A stretch of 64,000 bases of DNA, taken from assembly GCA_015061115.1 (NCBI GenBank), contig SUXE01000003.1, positions 62,001 to 126,000 of the forward strand. Direction: 5' to 3'. Of this stretch, positions 9,861 through 18,614 are shown in pieces (the first letter of the stretch is position 1; each line of letters begins with the position of its first letter). The stretch comes from Bacteroidales bacterium (GTDB lineage: Bacteria; Bacteroidota; Bacteroidia; Bacteroidales; Paludibacteraceae). The notes under the pieces were generated by a model. It was not told the origin of the DNA. It searched no databases and was given only the letters and a program-made list of their open reading frames with translations. The translations under genes were made by a program, and so were the position numbers.

Positions 9861-10415
9861 TCATTTTATCAATTGCTTGTCTTCCCCACATAATCCCACA
9901 AGATTACATGTGCCGATCAATCCTCCTTTTGTCGCAACTTTGAACATGCCATATCGTGCGTGGGCATATTTATCTCCCGTGCCTTCCTGGAAGAAATAGC
10001 TGTCGCTTCCGAAGTAGACGTATTTCTCCCATGTACTTTTGCCTATTTCGTAGCGAAGAAGTATTTCGTTCTCATGTAATCCGTTTACTGAATCAGTCAG
10101 TCTTACAAAATGTCCTACATTGTTATCATCCAAACGTGCCACACAATATTTGCCCGTCTCTCCGTCGTTGCTAATTATATCTTCAAAATCTTTGGCCATA
10201 TCCCAACGAGTCCTATGCCCTATTTGATCTCCCAGACTGAATCGCAGTGCCATATAGTCGCCCTGCATTATAGAGCGTGGATCGACGGGACGAAGCTCCA
10301 GCAAAACCGTTTTTCCATCATTGAGGATGCTTTCGTTTTTTATGATATTGAAGAAAAAGAATCCTAAAACCAACAACATGTTGGCTGATATGATATATAA
10401 TTTCAATTTGCTCAT
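9861..10415 (-). CDS. GDYXXLXY-domain protein
   Basis: A 184-residue protein with an N-terminal membrane anchor (about residues 5-24) and the family signature LELRPVDPRSIMQGDYMALRF, where GDYMALRF is the GDYXXLXY motif. In many bacteria this family is encoded with DUF2157 and DUF4401 membrane proteins, exactly as here. The gene overlaps the upstream DUF4401 gene by four bases (ATGA). The rest of the extracytoplasmic part is predicted to be beta-rich. The biochemical role of the family is not established. Confidence 0.85.
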   Translation of the reverse strand: MSKLKLYIISANMLLVLGFFFFNIIKNESILNDGKTVLLELRPVDPRSIMQGDYMALRFSLGDQIGHRTRWDMAKDFEDIISNDGETGKYCVARLDDNNVGHFVRLTDSVNGLHENEILLRYEIGKSTWEKYVYFGSDSYFFQEGTGDKYAHARYGMFKVATKGGLIGTCNLVGLCGEDKQLIK

Positions 10416-11431
10416 TTTGCCAATTTTTTAATGAAATAGAATAAAGATATGAAGACGATGCCACTTGCCATCAGCAGGTAGGATTTATAAATCAACGTGA
10501 TGTTCAAATCATAGTAGAATATGCTAAGAGCATAAATCATGAAAAGACCGCAGATGGCCACGCCGAAATAGTCCAAAACTGTGTATGTAAGAACAAGCCC
10601 TAACGTCGCAAGTGCCATCTCTGGTGAGATACAAGATGCGACGCAACCTAAGAAGATTAGTCCAATGCTCCAGGCAAATTTTTGAGTGTCTTTCACCTGT
10701 TTTGACAATAGCTTATATGCCACCACAAATGTGAATGTCGCACAGATTATAGATCCTACTATACCGTTAAAGGAAAATAAATCACTTCCTAATACGGTGT
10801 CTATGTAGCCGATCATGGCAGAGGTACGCGCATAACCTATGGCTGTCACTACTGTACAAAAGCGAATTGTCGGGATATATTGTGCGTAGATGTTCTCTTT
10901 GTCGAACTTATCCGCATCATACATAATGGTAAGTCCATATACCGCAAGAAGGATGACAGCATAAAAAAAGAAAATATAATGAATAAATATAGAGTGAGAA
11001 ATATGCTTTAAGTCTATGAAAACAAGTGGAATAAGAGCAAAAATAGCAAGCAGAAAAATTTGTCTCATAAGATGATTGCGACAAAAAATCCATGCTATTG
11101 CCAGGACAAGGATGTTTAAGAAAAATATAACTTCGATACTATCTATTTCCTTAAGGCCAATGTTTATAAGAAATATACCGATAAGACACAGAGGGTAAGC
11201 AACTGAAAGAATAAATTTTTCACTGTCAATCACCCTTGTCAAATAAATGGCACCCGCTGTCATACATATCCCAAAGCAGGTGATAACGCTTTCATCCGCA
11301 TTCTTAAACAGTAGGGCAAAGAATCCAAGCATTGTGCTCATTGTTATTAGCCCACCGAAAAAGAAAAGTATTTTAAGAGGCCATGTAAGTTTTGTGCCTT
11401 CTGTAAAATCGATTTTATCTGTAAATTCCAT
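10412..11431 (-). CDS. DUF4401-type multi-spanning membrane protein
   Basis: A 339-residue polytopic inner-membrane protein with about ten hydrophobic segments and a short cytoplasmic N-terminus. Its position between a DUF2157 protein and a GDYXXLXY protein is the standard arrangement for DUF4401, and the even spread of helices fits. It starts 21 bases after the DUF2157 gene stop and overlaps the GDYXXLXY gene by four bases, so the three products are probably made in fixed proportion as one complex. No transport or catalytic motif is visible. Confidence 0.75.
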   Translation of the reverse strand: MEFTDKIDFTEGTKLTWPLKILFFFGGLITMSTMLGFFALLFKNADESVITCFGICMTAGAIYLTRVIDSEKFILSVAYPLCLIGIFLINIGLKEIDSIEVIFFLNILVLAIAWIFCRNHLMRQIFLLAIFALIPLVFIDLKHISHSIFIHYIFFFYAVILLAVYGLTIMYDADKFDKENIYAQYIPTIRFCTVVTAIGYARTSAMIGYIDTVLGSDLFSFNGIVGSIICATFTFVVAYKLLSKQVKDTQKFAWSIGLIFLGCVASCISPEMALATLGLVLTYTVLDYFGVAICGLFMIYALSIFYYDLNITLIYKSYLLMASGIVFISLFYFIKKLAK

Positions 11432-11452
11432 AATATTCTTTTTTGAAAATTC

Positions 11453-12385
11453 CTATTCGTCAATATGATTCTCAGTGGCATCTTGAAACTCTTTGTTTAG
11501 AGTCTCAGATTCCCATTCTTTCTTTTTGTTGATGATATGTTTACCTAAGAAGTAAATGCCTGCCATGAAAGGAAGCGTAATGAGAATCATAGATTCAAAA
11601 TCATCTATTATTTTGATGAATAATTCGTATACCAACACTAGAATACCAGTGCAAAATATAGAGTAAGTAGCCAGATTTTTCTTTTGCAGGGAGTATATAC
11701 ATGAAAGTGCGTACACCACAATGCTGACTAATAAACCCAACACACCTACATATTTGTCACTTCTTTCAAAGATGAAAATGGATATCTCTATCACAGCAAG
11801 AATAGATAATATGCAAACAAACAAAGTCATGAACCATTTTGGAGCAACGCTTTTGTTTGGAATAAATCTTGGAGAAAATTCAAAAAATGCCGTGACGACG
11901 GTAAGAATCACCAAATAGTCGGTGAGGGCAAAATCGACAGAAGGATGCAATCCGTAGGTAAGCAGGATCAAATCTATAAAGAAAATCCACAATGGATAGA
12001 AATCTGCCACCGCCACCCAAACGACAATGCACAATGCCCAACTTAAAAATAGCAGATAACTGTCTGCACCAGTCTGATACACCTGACCATACACTGCTAA
12101 GAAAGCCCCAACTAATATGCACATCGCGAAAATGGTGATGTTGCGTACCCAGTCTCGCATCGGCACTTTCACTACGGCGACGAAGGTCGCTAATAGAAGT
12201 CCCAGCACAACACCCATCTTTGCGAAGCGGTGTAGTCCATCCCAGTTGTATGCAAAGAAGAATATGATTCCGCTTAATAGGAATCCTGCTCCAAGTGTGA
12301 GCGTCAATATTTCTGAGAATTTCAGCCATTTCTGACCATCTGCCCTTTTTATAGATGGCGAATTAACCGCACTATTATCTTCCAT
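11453..12385 (-). CDS. DUF2157-type multi-spanning membrane protein
   Basis: First gene of the minus-strand operon. The 310-residue protein has a short soluble N-terminus and about nine hydrophobic segments, the first starting LTLGAGFLLSGIIFFFAYNWDGL. The pattern of a tight first helix ending in F-x-YNW followed by evenly spaced helices is typical of DUF2157. Unlike the DUF2157-like protein at 25778-27049, it lacks the long cytoplasmic N-terminal helix pair. The promoter at 12438-12470 lies about 50 bases upstream. Function of the family is unknown. Confidence 0.8.
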   Translation of the reverse strand: MEDNSAVNSPSIKRADGQKWLKFSEILTLTLGAGFLLSGIIFFFAYNWDGLHRFAKMGVVLGLLLATFVAVVKVPMRDWVRNITIFAMCILVGAFLAVYGQVYQTGADSYLLFLSWALCIVVWVAVADFYPLWIFFIDLILLTYGLHPSVDFALTDYLVILTVVTAFFEFSPRFIPNKSVAPKWFMTLFVCILSILAVIEISIFIFERSDKYVGVLGLLVSIVVYALSCIYSLQKKNLATYSIFCTGILVLVYELFIKIIDDFESMILITLPFMAGIYFLGKHIINKKKEWESETLNKEFQDATENHIDE

Positions 12386-12437
12386 AATTTTGAATTTTGA
12401 TTAGTCATTAATCTTTTTCAACGATATATTGTTTTTG

Positions 12438-12470
12438 CAAATGTAGAAAATAATGTTTGTGGCACTCAAC
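12438..12470 (-). promoter_or_regulatory. Bacteroidetes-type promoter for the DUF2157 operon
   Basis: On the minus strand, TACATTTG (12445-12438) matches the -7 consensus TAnnTTTG and GTTG (12470-12467) stands for the -33 TTTG, with a 21-base gap. Transcription would start about 45 bases before the DUF2157 ATG. Confidence 0.65.
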
Positions 12471-12546
12471 ATTTCCATTTATTTAACTTTCATTAACGGC
12501 AGTTGGGAAAACTGTTAAAGGTGGATTTTATATTTTGAGGATTGTT

Positions 12547-12600
12547 AAGGGCGGAACGCCCTTGTCCCTATCTTACTCGCGAGCACGTAAGTGCGAGCGA
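12547..12600. repeat. Pair of GC-rich palindromes in the divergent gap
   Basis: AAGGGCG-GAA-CGCCCTT (12547-12563) is a perfect seven-base-pair hairpin. It is followed by TCGC-GA-GCAC-GTAA-GTGC-GA-GCGA (about 12577-12600), an interrupted palindrome. They stand out against the AT-rich 412-base gap (12386-12797) between the DUF2157 operon and the GH94 gene and look like a mobile palindromic repeat. Apart from these and the promoter at 12438-12470, I see no gene in the gap. Confidence 0.5.
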
Positions 12601-12797
12601 CAATATAAAGACATTGGATTTAAACACCTTCTGAGGCAAACACCTGTATTTGCGGATAAATTGCTGAAATCAACGCAGAAGATATGTATTTGAGTTAAAA
12701 AACATATCCACGTCTTCCCAAATCTTCATTTTATTGTTTATTTTTGCCACTAGTATCTTTTTGAGATAGTAAGAAATAATAAAAACAATAATAATTT

Positions 12798-15194
12798 ATG
12801 CAGTTCGGACATTTTGATGACAAGCGTAAAGAGTATGTAGTAACCAATCCGGCTACTCCTAAGTCATGGAGCAACTATCTTGGTGACACTCGTTACGGTG
12901 CAATTATCACAAACAACGCAGGTGGATACTCTTTCTACCGTTCATCAGTGCAGGGTTGTTTCCTTCGCCTAAAGTTTAATACAGTTCCTAACGACCAGCC
13001 AGGTCGATACATCTATCTTCACGACCTTGATTCTAAGGATTTCTGGAGTGGTAGCTGGCAGCCAGTAGGTAAGCCTCTTGACAAGTATAAGAGCGAGTGC
13101 CGTCACGGTTCAGCCTACACTATCATCTCTTCTGAGTATGAGGGAATCAAGACTGAGACTCTTTACTTCGTGCCACTTGGCCAGGAGTTTGAGGTTTGGA
13201 GAGTGAAGGTGACTAACAATTCAGGCAAGAAGAGAAACCTACGTGCGTTCACATACGCAGAGTTCGCTTCAAACTGGAACATGCACGATGACAGCAACAA
13301 CTTGCAGTACACTCAGTATATCATAAAGACTTCTTACGCTGATGGTTTTATCGATCACGGTAACAACCTTTACATGCCAGAGGAGCCAGATAATTTCCAG
13401 AATAAGGACCAGGCTCGTCACTCTTTCATCGGAGTTGTAGGTCAGCCTGTTACTGGTTATGATTCAGACCGTGACAAGTTCATCGGTCTTTACCACACGT
13501 ACGCTAATCCAGAGTCAGTTGTAAAGGGTCAGTGTGGCAACACAGTGACTGAGGGAGACAACGGTTGTGGTACACTTCAGGTAGACTTGACACTTGAGGC
13601 TGGCGAGACTAAGGAGTTCACAGTAGTTCTTGGTATCGGTAAGGCTTGGGTTGAGGGTAAGAAGGCTGCTGAAATAGTAGCGTCTCCAGCAAAGGTTGAG
13701 GCTGAGTACAAGAAAGTCGTTGACTACTGGCATGGCCGTATCGAGGGACTTTCAGCTGAGACACCAGATGCTGATTTCAACTCTATGATCAATATGTGGA
13801 ATCCATTCAACAACCTTATCACATACGCATGGAGCCGTGCCGCTTCATTGATCTACCGTGGTGAGCGTGATGGTATGGGTTACCGTGATACAATCCAGGA
13901 TATGCTTGGTGTTATTCACAATATTCCAGAAGAGGTCGTGGAGAGACTTGAACTTATGTTGACAGGTCAGAACTCTAACGGTGGTGCGATGCCAGTCGTT
14001 AAGCCTTTCGCACACAATCCTGGTCATGAGGCTCCTACTCCAGAGAACGAGTTCCGTTCAGACGACTGTATGTGGTTGTTCAACACAGTACCAACATACG
14101 TAAAGGAGATCGGTAATATTGATTACTACAACAAGGTGCTTCCATACTCAGACAAGGGAGAGGGCACAGTGCTTGATCACCTTCGTCGCGCTATCCAGTT
14201 CAACCTTGATCGTCTTGGAAAGAACGGTCTTCCATGCGGTTTGAAGGCAGACTGGAACGACTGTCTAGTGCTTGGAGCTAAGGGAGAGACAGTATTCGTG
14301 GCTATGCAGCTTCGTTACGCTCTTACTGTTTATATCGATATCTGTACTCGTTTGTCTAAGCTTGATGAGGTTAAGTGGGCAGAGGGTCATTTGACAACTC
14401 TTTCTGCTAACATCGACAAGGCAGCTTGGGATGGAGAGTGGTACGTACGTGCTATCAAGGAAGACGGATATGTATTCGGAACAAGCAAGAACCCAATCAA
14501 GGAGGGTAATATCTGGCTTAACCCACAGTCGTGGGCTATCATCTCAGGTCAGGCTACTGGCGAGAGAGCGGAGACAGTAATGAACTCAGTGGAGAAGCAT
14601 CTTGCAATTGAGTACGGTCTAGTACTTTGTGATCCACCTTTCGAGAAGACAGAGGCTAGCGTAATCAAGGCTCCATTGTTCATCAAGGGTATGAAGGAGA
14701 ACGCTGCGGTATTCCAGCACACACAGGGTTGGGGAATCATGGCAGACTGTATTCTAGGTCACGGTAAGCGTGCATTCAAGAACTACAAGAACTATCTTCC
14801 TGCAAACTACAACACACGTGCTGAGGTTCGTCAGATTGAGCCATACGTATATGCGCAGACAACATGCTCAACTTACAACATGCGTGCAGGTCAGAGCCGT
14901 TGTCCATGGTTGTCGGGTACAGCATCTTGGGCATACTTCACAGCAGCTCAGTACATCCTTGGTATCCGTCCAGACTACAACGGATTGCTAATTGATCCAT
15001 GTATCCCAGCTTGGGAAGGATTCAAGGCATCACGTCGCTTCCGTGGCAATATCATCAATATTGTTGTCAAGAACCCTAACAAGGTTGAGAAGGGAGTAAA
15101 GAGCATCACTGTTGATGGCAAGGCTGTTACAGGTAATGTTGTGCCAGCAGACATGCTGTCTAACGGATGCAATGTAGAGGTTATCATGGGATAA
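12798..15194 (+). CDS. GH94 family glycoside phosphorylase (cellobiose/chitobiose phosphorylase-like)
   Basis: A 798-residue inverting disaccharide phosphorylase that would split a beta-glucoside or beta-N-acetylglucosaminide with phosphate to give the sugar-1-phosphate. The N-terminus MQFGHFDD-x3-EYVVTNP-x-TP and the following NYLG...NNAGGYSFYRS are hallmarks of GH94. The catalytic acid is the first Asp of GLKADWNDC (about residue 488). The C-terminal WLSGTASWAYF and the GLLIDPCIP segment complete the (alpha/alpha)6 barrel and jelly-roll tail. There is no signal peptide, so it acts on imported disaccharide in the cytoplasm. Cellobiose, chitobiose or laminaribiose are all possible substrates; the sequence does not decide. 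The high use of CTT, GAG and CGT codons suggests good expression. Confidence 0.9.
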   Translation: MQFGHFDDKRKEYVVTNPATPKSWSNYLGDTRYGAIITNNAGGYSFYRSSVQGCFLRLKFNTVPNDQPGRYIYLHDLDSKDFWSGSWQPVGKPLDKYKSECRHGSAYTIISSEYEGIKTETLYFVPLGQEFEVWRVKVTNNSGKKRNLRAFTYAEFASNWNMHDDSNNLQYTQYIIKTSYADGFIDHGNNLYMPEEPDNFQNKDQARHSFIGVVGQPVTGYDSDRDKFIGLYHTYANPESVVKGQCGNTVTEGDNGCGTLQVDLTLEAGETKEFTVVLGIGKAWVEGKKAAEIVASPAKVEAEYKKVVDYWHGRIEGLSAETPDADFNSMINMWNPFNNLITYAWSRAASLIYRGERDGMGYRDTIQDMLGVIHNIPEEVVERLELMLTGQNSNGGAMPVVKPFAHNPGHEAPTPENEFRSDDCMWLFNTVPTYVKEIGNIDYYNKVLPYSDKGEGTVLDHLRRAIQFNLDRLGKNGLPCGLKADWNDCLVLGAKGETVFVAMQLRYALTVYIDICTRLSKLDEVKWAEGHLTTLSANIDKAAWDGEWYVRAIKEDGYVFGTSKNPIKEGNIWLNPQSWAIISGQATGERAETVMNSVEKHLAIEYGLVLCDPPFEKTEASVIKAPLFIKGMKENAAVFQHTQGWGIMADCILGHGKRAFKNYKNYLPANYNTRAEVRQIEPYVYAQTTCSTYNMRAGQSRCPWLSGTASWAYFTAAQYILGIRPDYNGLLIDPCIPAWEGFKASRRFRGNIINIVVKNPNKVEKGVKSITVDGKAVTGNVVPADMLSNGCNVEVIMG

Positions 15195-15215
15195 TCTTTC
15201 GGATATACCTAAAAT

Positions 15216-15250
15216 AAAAAGGTCAGGAATGAAAATTCCTGGCCTTTTTT
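15216..15250 (+). terminator. Rho-independent terminator after the GH94 gene
   Basis: AAAAAGGTCAGGAAT pairs with ATTCCTGGCCTTTTT across a four-base GAAA loop, with one G-T wobble, and the stem ends in a T run. Confidence 0.9.
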
Positions 15251-15484
15251 GCATTTAAACCTCATTTAATCGAGTTTTTTCGACCGATGGAATGAGAGGA
15301 TTATGAAATTCGCTTTCACAACATGGGCAGATTTTACGAATATAACGTATTTTCTATGCGAATGGCAAATTTGAAATTAAAAATATACTATTCGCATAGT
15401 AAAATTAAAAATGCGAAATGCGGAATGAATGATCATTAATCGTTATATCCAATTATGGAATCGGATTGGGGGTGGCAAAATCAC

Positions 15485-15622
15485 GTAGAGACGCACGGTC
15501 GTGCGTCTCATTATATACGTGCATTATCGACAGGTGTGTAGGGGCGATCCCTTGTGGTCGCTGTGAATAAAATGCATAATTGTTGGGGAATCCGTCCGTA
15601 GGGGCAGGTTTCAAACCTGCCC
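15485..15622. repeat. Three consecutive GTAG-headed palindromic repeats
   Basis: Three short palindromes follow one another. GAGACGCAC-GGTC-GTGCGTCTC occupies 15488-15509; GTAGGGGCGATCCCTTGTGG begins at 15538 and closes with TCGC; GGGCAGGTTT-C-AAACCTGCCC occupies 15602-15622. All begin with GTAG. Relatives are found at 16831-16882, 19824-20000, 37052-37076, 38208-38231, 40605-40627 and 41187-41206, so this is a dispersed family. Confidence 0.75.
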
Positions 15623-15757
15623 GCATGTTTTGATTATTTTCAAAACAATCGTTAATCATATTTAACATTGATTTTTTCCACATCCAATTAAATATTTTTA
15701 ATTTCGCACTGTTATCATAACGGCAACAATAATTTTGAAATATAATTTGAAAGAGAT

Positions 15758-16678
15758 ATGACAAAAAAACTACTTGTATTAACAATGACATTTGTGTCGT
15801 GTGTCATGACTTTTGCGACAGACATGATTGTGAAGCAGAAAAACGGAGATGCATTAAGATTTGACGTGAAAAATGTGGAAGAGGTTATTTTTGAAGAGAC
15901 CATTCCTGAAAATTCGACTGTGGTGGATGAATCCGATACACCTTTGAAATTCAAAATCCTATCAGAAAACACCGTAGAGGTTATCAGAGACGATTCATAT
16001 TCTAAGTTAAGTTCTGTCACAATTCCAGCCAAAGTACGAATTGATGGCAAGGTATATGATGTCACATCTATTGGTTTTCGTGCTTTTTCTTGGTGTATCG
16101 ATATGACCAGCATTGAAATCCCTAATAGTGTCACTTCTATCGGTGTTCGTGCTTTTGAGGGCTGTAACGGTTTGACCAGCATCAAAATCCCTAATAGTGT
16201 CACTTCTATCGGTTCTCGTGCTTTTGAATTCTGTAGCAGTCTGACCAGCATCAGCATTCCTGAGGGTGTCACTTCTATCGGTGATGGTGCTTTTTCGGAA
16301 TGTAGCGGTTTGACCAGCATCGATATTCCTAATAGTGTCACTTCTATCGGTGATGGTGCTTTTTCGGAATGTAGCGGTTTAAATCCAAAGTTATTGGTCT
16401 ATGATAAAGGCACAAAATGTTATGGCTGGATTGGGGATTTGAAAAAATGCACAGAGGTCGTGATTCCAGAGAATGTCACTTCTATTGGCAATAATGCTTT
16501 TTGGTTATGTAGTGGTTTGACCAGCATCAAAATTCCTAATAGTGTCACTTCTATCGGTGATAGAGCTTTTGGAAATTGTATAAATCTTGATGTCGTGATT
16601 GACAATTCAGAAGGTAATGTAGAGGTAGGAATCGACGCATTCCTAAATTGTAAATCTGTGACATGGTCAAAAGAATAA
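15758..16678 (+). CDS. BspA-like leucine-rich-repeat surface protein
   Basis: A 306-residue exported protein with signal peptide (MTKKLLVLTMTFVSCVMTFA). An N-terminal beta segment (MIVKQKNGDALRF...VEEVIFEE) is followed by 23-residue LRR_5 units of the form [LM]TSI-x-IPNSVTSIG-x-[RG]AF-x2-C. The DNA of the units is nearly identical, with period 69 bases (see 16106-16588). One unit pair is interrupted by a PKLLVYDKGTKCYGWIGDL insert, typical of BspA-like proteins. There is no T9SS-like tail. The stretch VVDESDTPLKFKIL resembles VVDASNTPLKFRIL in the large LRR protein at 57393-59681, so the two are paralogues. The likely role is surface adhesion or binding. Confidence 0.85.
   Translation: MTKKLLVLTMTFVSCVMTFATDMIVKQKNGDALRFDVKNVEEVIFEETIPENSTVVDESDTPLKFKILSENTVEVIRDDSYSKLSSVTIPAKVRIDGKVYDVTSIGFRAFSWCIDMTSIEIPNSVTSIGVRAFEGCNGLTSIKIPNSVTSIGSRAFEFCSSLTSISIPEGVTSIGDGAFSECSGLTSIDIPNSVTSIGDGAFSECSGLNPKLLVYDKGTKCYGWIGDLKKCTEVVIPENVTSIGNNAFWLCSGLTSIKIPNSVTSIGDRAFGNCINLDVVIDNSEGNVEVGIDAFLNCKSVTWSKE
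16106..16588 (+). repeat. 69-base tandem repeats inside the LRR gene
   Basis: ACCAGCAT recurs at 16106, 16175, 16244, 16313 and again, in phase, at 16520. The units keep an exact 69-base period with very high identity; a stretch of about 40 bases (TCGGTGATGGTGCTTTTTCG and flanks) is identical in two adjacent copies. This indicates recent expansion by slippage or recombination. Confidence 0.85.
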
Positions 16679-16700
16679 TCATTTGCAAATGAAATCACAG

Positions 16701-16731
16701 AAGGGATGGACGACGGTTCATCCCTTTTTTC
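16701..16731 (+). terminator. Terminator after the small LRR gene
   Basis: AAGGGATG (16701-16708) pairs with CATCCCTT (16719-16726), followed by TTTTTT. Confidence 0.8.
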
Positions 16732-16783
16732 GTTGGCAATTACCTCAAATTAATTACGAATTGACCCTACGGATCTTGTTTCA

Positions 16784-16819
16784 AAAAAAAGGCGTGATTT
16801 GTCAAAATCACGCCTTTTT
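16784..16819. terminator. Bidirectional terminator between convergent genes
   Basis: AAAAAGGCGTGATTT (16786-16800) is a perfect inverted repeat of AAATCACGCCTTTTT (16805-16819), giving A and T runs on both sides. It can end both the LRR gene and the nucleoside kinase gene on the other strand. Confidence 0.85.
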
Positions 16820-16830
16820 CCTGTTGATGG

Positions 16831-16882
16831 TGTAGGGGCGAAACCCAGAGCGATTGAGAGGGATCGATGAGCAACGGCCCTA
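16831..16882. repeat. GTAGGGGC...GGCCCTAC palindromic repeat
   Basis: A copy of the GTAGGGGC family: it opens with GTAGGGGCGAAACCC and closes with ACGGCCCTAC about 50 bases later. It is followed at 16905-16970 by AATTAAAAATGCGAAATGC-type spacer words like those elsewhere in the window. Confidence 0.6.
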
Positions 16883-16967
16883 CAAACCATCATGTCTCAA
16901 AAAATTAAAAATTAAAAATGCGAAATGCTAAATTCAGCATTGTGCATTGTGCATTTATAATTTAGCA

Positions 16968-18614
16968 TTAGTACTTAAAACTGCTTCCTCCCACAAACTC
17001 TCTCAACAATGATGTAGTAGGGATTTCGTTCTCCTGGATATCAGCGAAGTAAGAAAGGAAGTTGAGCAGACGGTGGGCTTCAGAGTAGATAGGCGACGTC
17101 TGAGGCACCATCGACAATGGAGCGATAGCATGATGTTTAAGCACACAAAGCTCGAAGATCATCGCAGAGTTGAACATTGCGTCTGCCTCCTCTTGGAACG
17201 GCACAATCCACTTCTCTTCTCCCTTCATCACATCTGGCCAACGTTTGATTGTATCTTCCGCAGAGTAACCACGATATTTGAAATCACGCACGATACGGCG
17301 GATCAGACGGTTGTCTGTATTTGGAATACAGTTGTGGTTGTCAAGCGAGATGGAAGTCAACGCAGACACGAAGATCTTAAACTTGTTTTCTGCAGGGATC
17401 TTCTCTGTAAGTTTCGGATTCAAAGCGTGGATTCCCTCAAAAATCAAGACCTCGTTGTTGTGGATCTGGATTGTTTCGCCCTCCTCACGCTCTCCAGTCT
17501 CAAAATTGTAGCGAGGAAGAGTCACTTTTTCACCAGAGATAAGTTTGTTAAGATCGCTGTTGAACAAATCGAGATCCAAAGCGTACAGACTCTCGAAATC
17601 ATAGTTTCCATTCTCATCTTTCGGAGTAAGTCGACGTGGCACAAAATAGTCGTCGAGAGATACCGCCAACGGTTTCAAGCCACAGACCGCAAGTTGCACA
17701 GATAGACGTTTGCTGGAAGTTGTCTTACCCGAAGAAGATGGGCCTGCAAGCAGAACGACGCGAACTTTTGGACGTTTAGCAATCTCGTCGGCTATAAGAG
17801 CGATCTTTTTCTCCTGGAGAGCCTCCGCTACCTTGATCAGATTGCTTGCGTTGTTTTTCTCAAGCAGACCGATATTAAGGTCGCCGACATTTTCAATGCC
17901 AAGAAGCTGGTTGAAAGTCGTATGCTCAGAGAACGCTTTCAAAAGTTGAGGCTCCTGACGCACTGGAGCAAGCTCATTCGGTTTATCTGCCGACGGTACA
18001 GTAAGCAGGATGGCTCCATGATAAGGAGTGAGTGCGAATTTGTCGAGATAGCCGGCGTTTGGTACAAGAGCACCATAGTAGAAGTCGTAAATATCGTCGA
18101 GACGGTACAATTCAGTGTACATTTCGCCACGGCTTTTTAATATGTTGACTTTGTCGAATGCCGCATTGTCTTCAAAATATTGTATCGTCCATGAAGTAGG
18201 GACGATCTCCTGCACAAATTCAGCTTTTTCCGCTATTTTTTCACGCATTCTTTCTGAAAGTCGACGGCATAGATCCTCATTCACGTCGCCAAGACCTGCG
18301 ATCTGGCATAAGTATCCGCCAGAGATAGGGTGCTCTATACGAAGACAAGCCTCTTTATTTATATGTGTGACAGCCTCATATAGTAGGAAAGAGATACTAC
18401 GTAGATAAGCTCTGACACCGTGGAGAGAATCCAATCCTAGAAATTCCACACATTTAGGCTTGTAGACGCAGAACTTCAAATCTTTGATTTTTCCGTTGAC
18501 CTTCGCCACAATCGCTTTGACATCTTTCGGACAGATCTCCTCCAAAGAGATGCCAGCGGGATATGAATTTGTAATATTGCTGTTTACGCAATAGATTTTC
18601 ACTTTCTTTTCCAT
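16968..18614 (-). CDS. Nucleoside kinase (TGS + tRNA-SAD-like + uridine kinase domains)
   Basis: A 548-residue three-part enzyme. The N-terminus (MEKKVKIYCVNSNITNSYPAG) is a TGS-like domain. The middle (residues about 60-230) resembles the second additional domain of threonyl-tRNA synthetase (AYLRSISFLLYEAV...HPISGGYLC). The C-terminal half is a phosphoribulokinase/uridine kinase fold with Walker A GPSSSGKTTSSKR (about residue 293), the substrate loop LDDYF and IFEGIHALN. This architecture is widespread in Bacteroidetes and Firmicutes and is annotated as a nucleoside kinase. It would phosphorylate uridine/cytidine or a related nucleoside in the cytoplasm; the exact substrate is not settled. 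Confidence 0.88.
   Translation of the reverse strand: MEKKVKIYCVNSNITNSYPAGISLEEICPKDVKAIVAKVNGKIKDLKFCVYKPKCVEFLGLDSLHGVRAYLRSISFLLYEAVTHINKEACLRIEHPISGGYLCQIAGLGDVNEDLCRRLSERMREKIAEKAEFVQEIVPTSWTIQYFEDNAAFDKVNILKSRGEMYTELYRLDDIYDFYYGALVPNAGYLDKFALTPYHGAILLTVPSADKPNELAPVRQEPQLLKAFSEHTTFNQLLGIENVGDLNIGLLEKNNASNLIKVAEALQEKKIALIADEIAKRPKVRVVLLAGPSSSGKTTSSKRLSVQLAVCGLKPLAVSLDDYFVPRRLTPKDENGNYDFESLYALDLDLFNSDLNKLISGEKVTLPRYNFETGEREEGETIQIHNNEVLIFEGIHALNPKLTEKIPAENKFKIFVSALTSISLDNHNCIPNTDNRLIRRIVRDFKYRGYSAEDTIKRWPDVMKGEEKWIVPFQEEADAMFNSAMIFELCVLKHHAIAPLSMVPQTSPIYSEAHRLLNFLSYFADIQENEIPTTSLLREFVGGSSFKY

Larger units (their letters stand above)
15195..15757. other. Repeat-bearing gap after the GH94 gene
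   Basis: 563 bases without a gene. It holds the GH94 terminator (15216-15250), AATTAAAAATGCGAAATGCGG-type words (15395-15430) and three palindromic repeats in a row (15485-15622). The small minus-strand frames here are made of these repeats. A promoter for the LRR gene at 15758 is expected near 15690-15740, but no convincing consensus was found. Confidence 0.6.
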
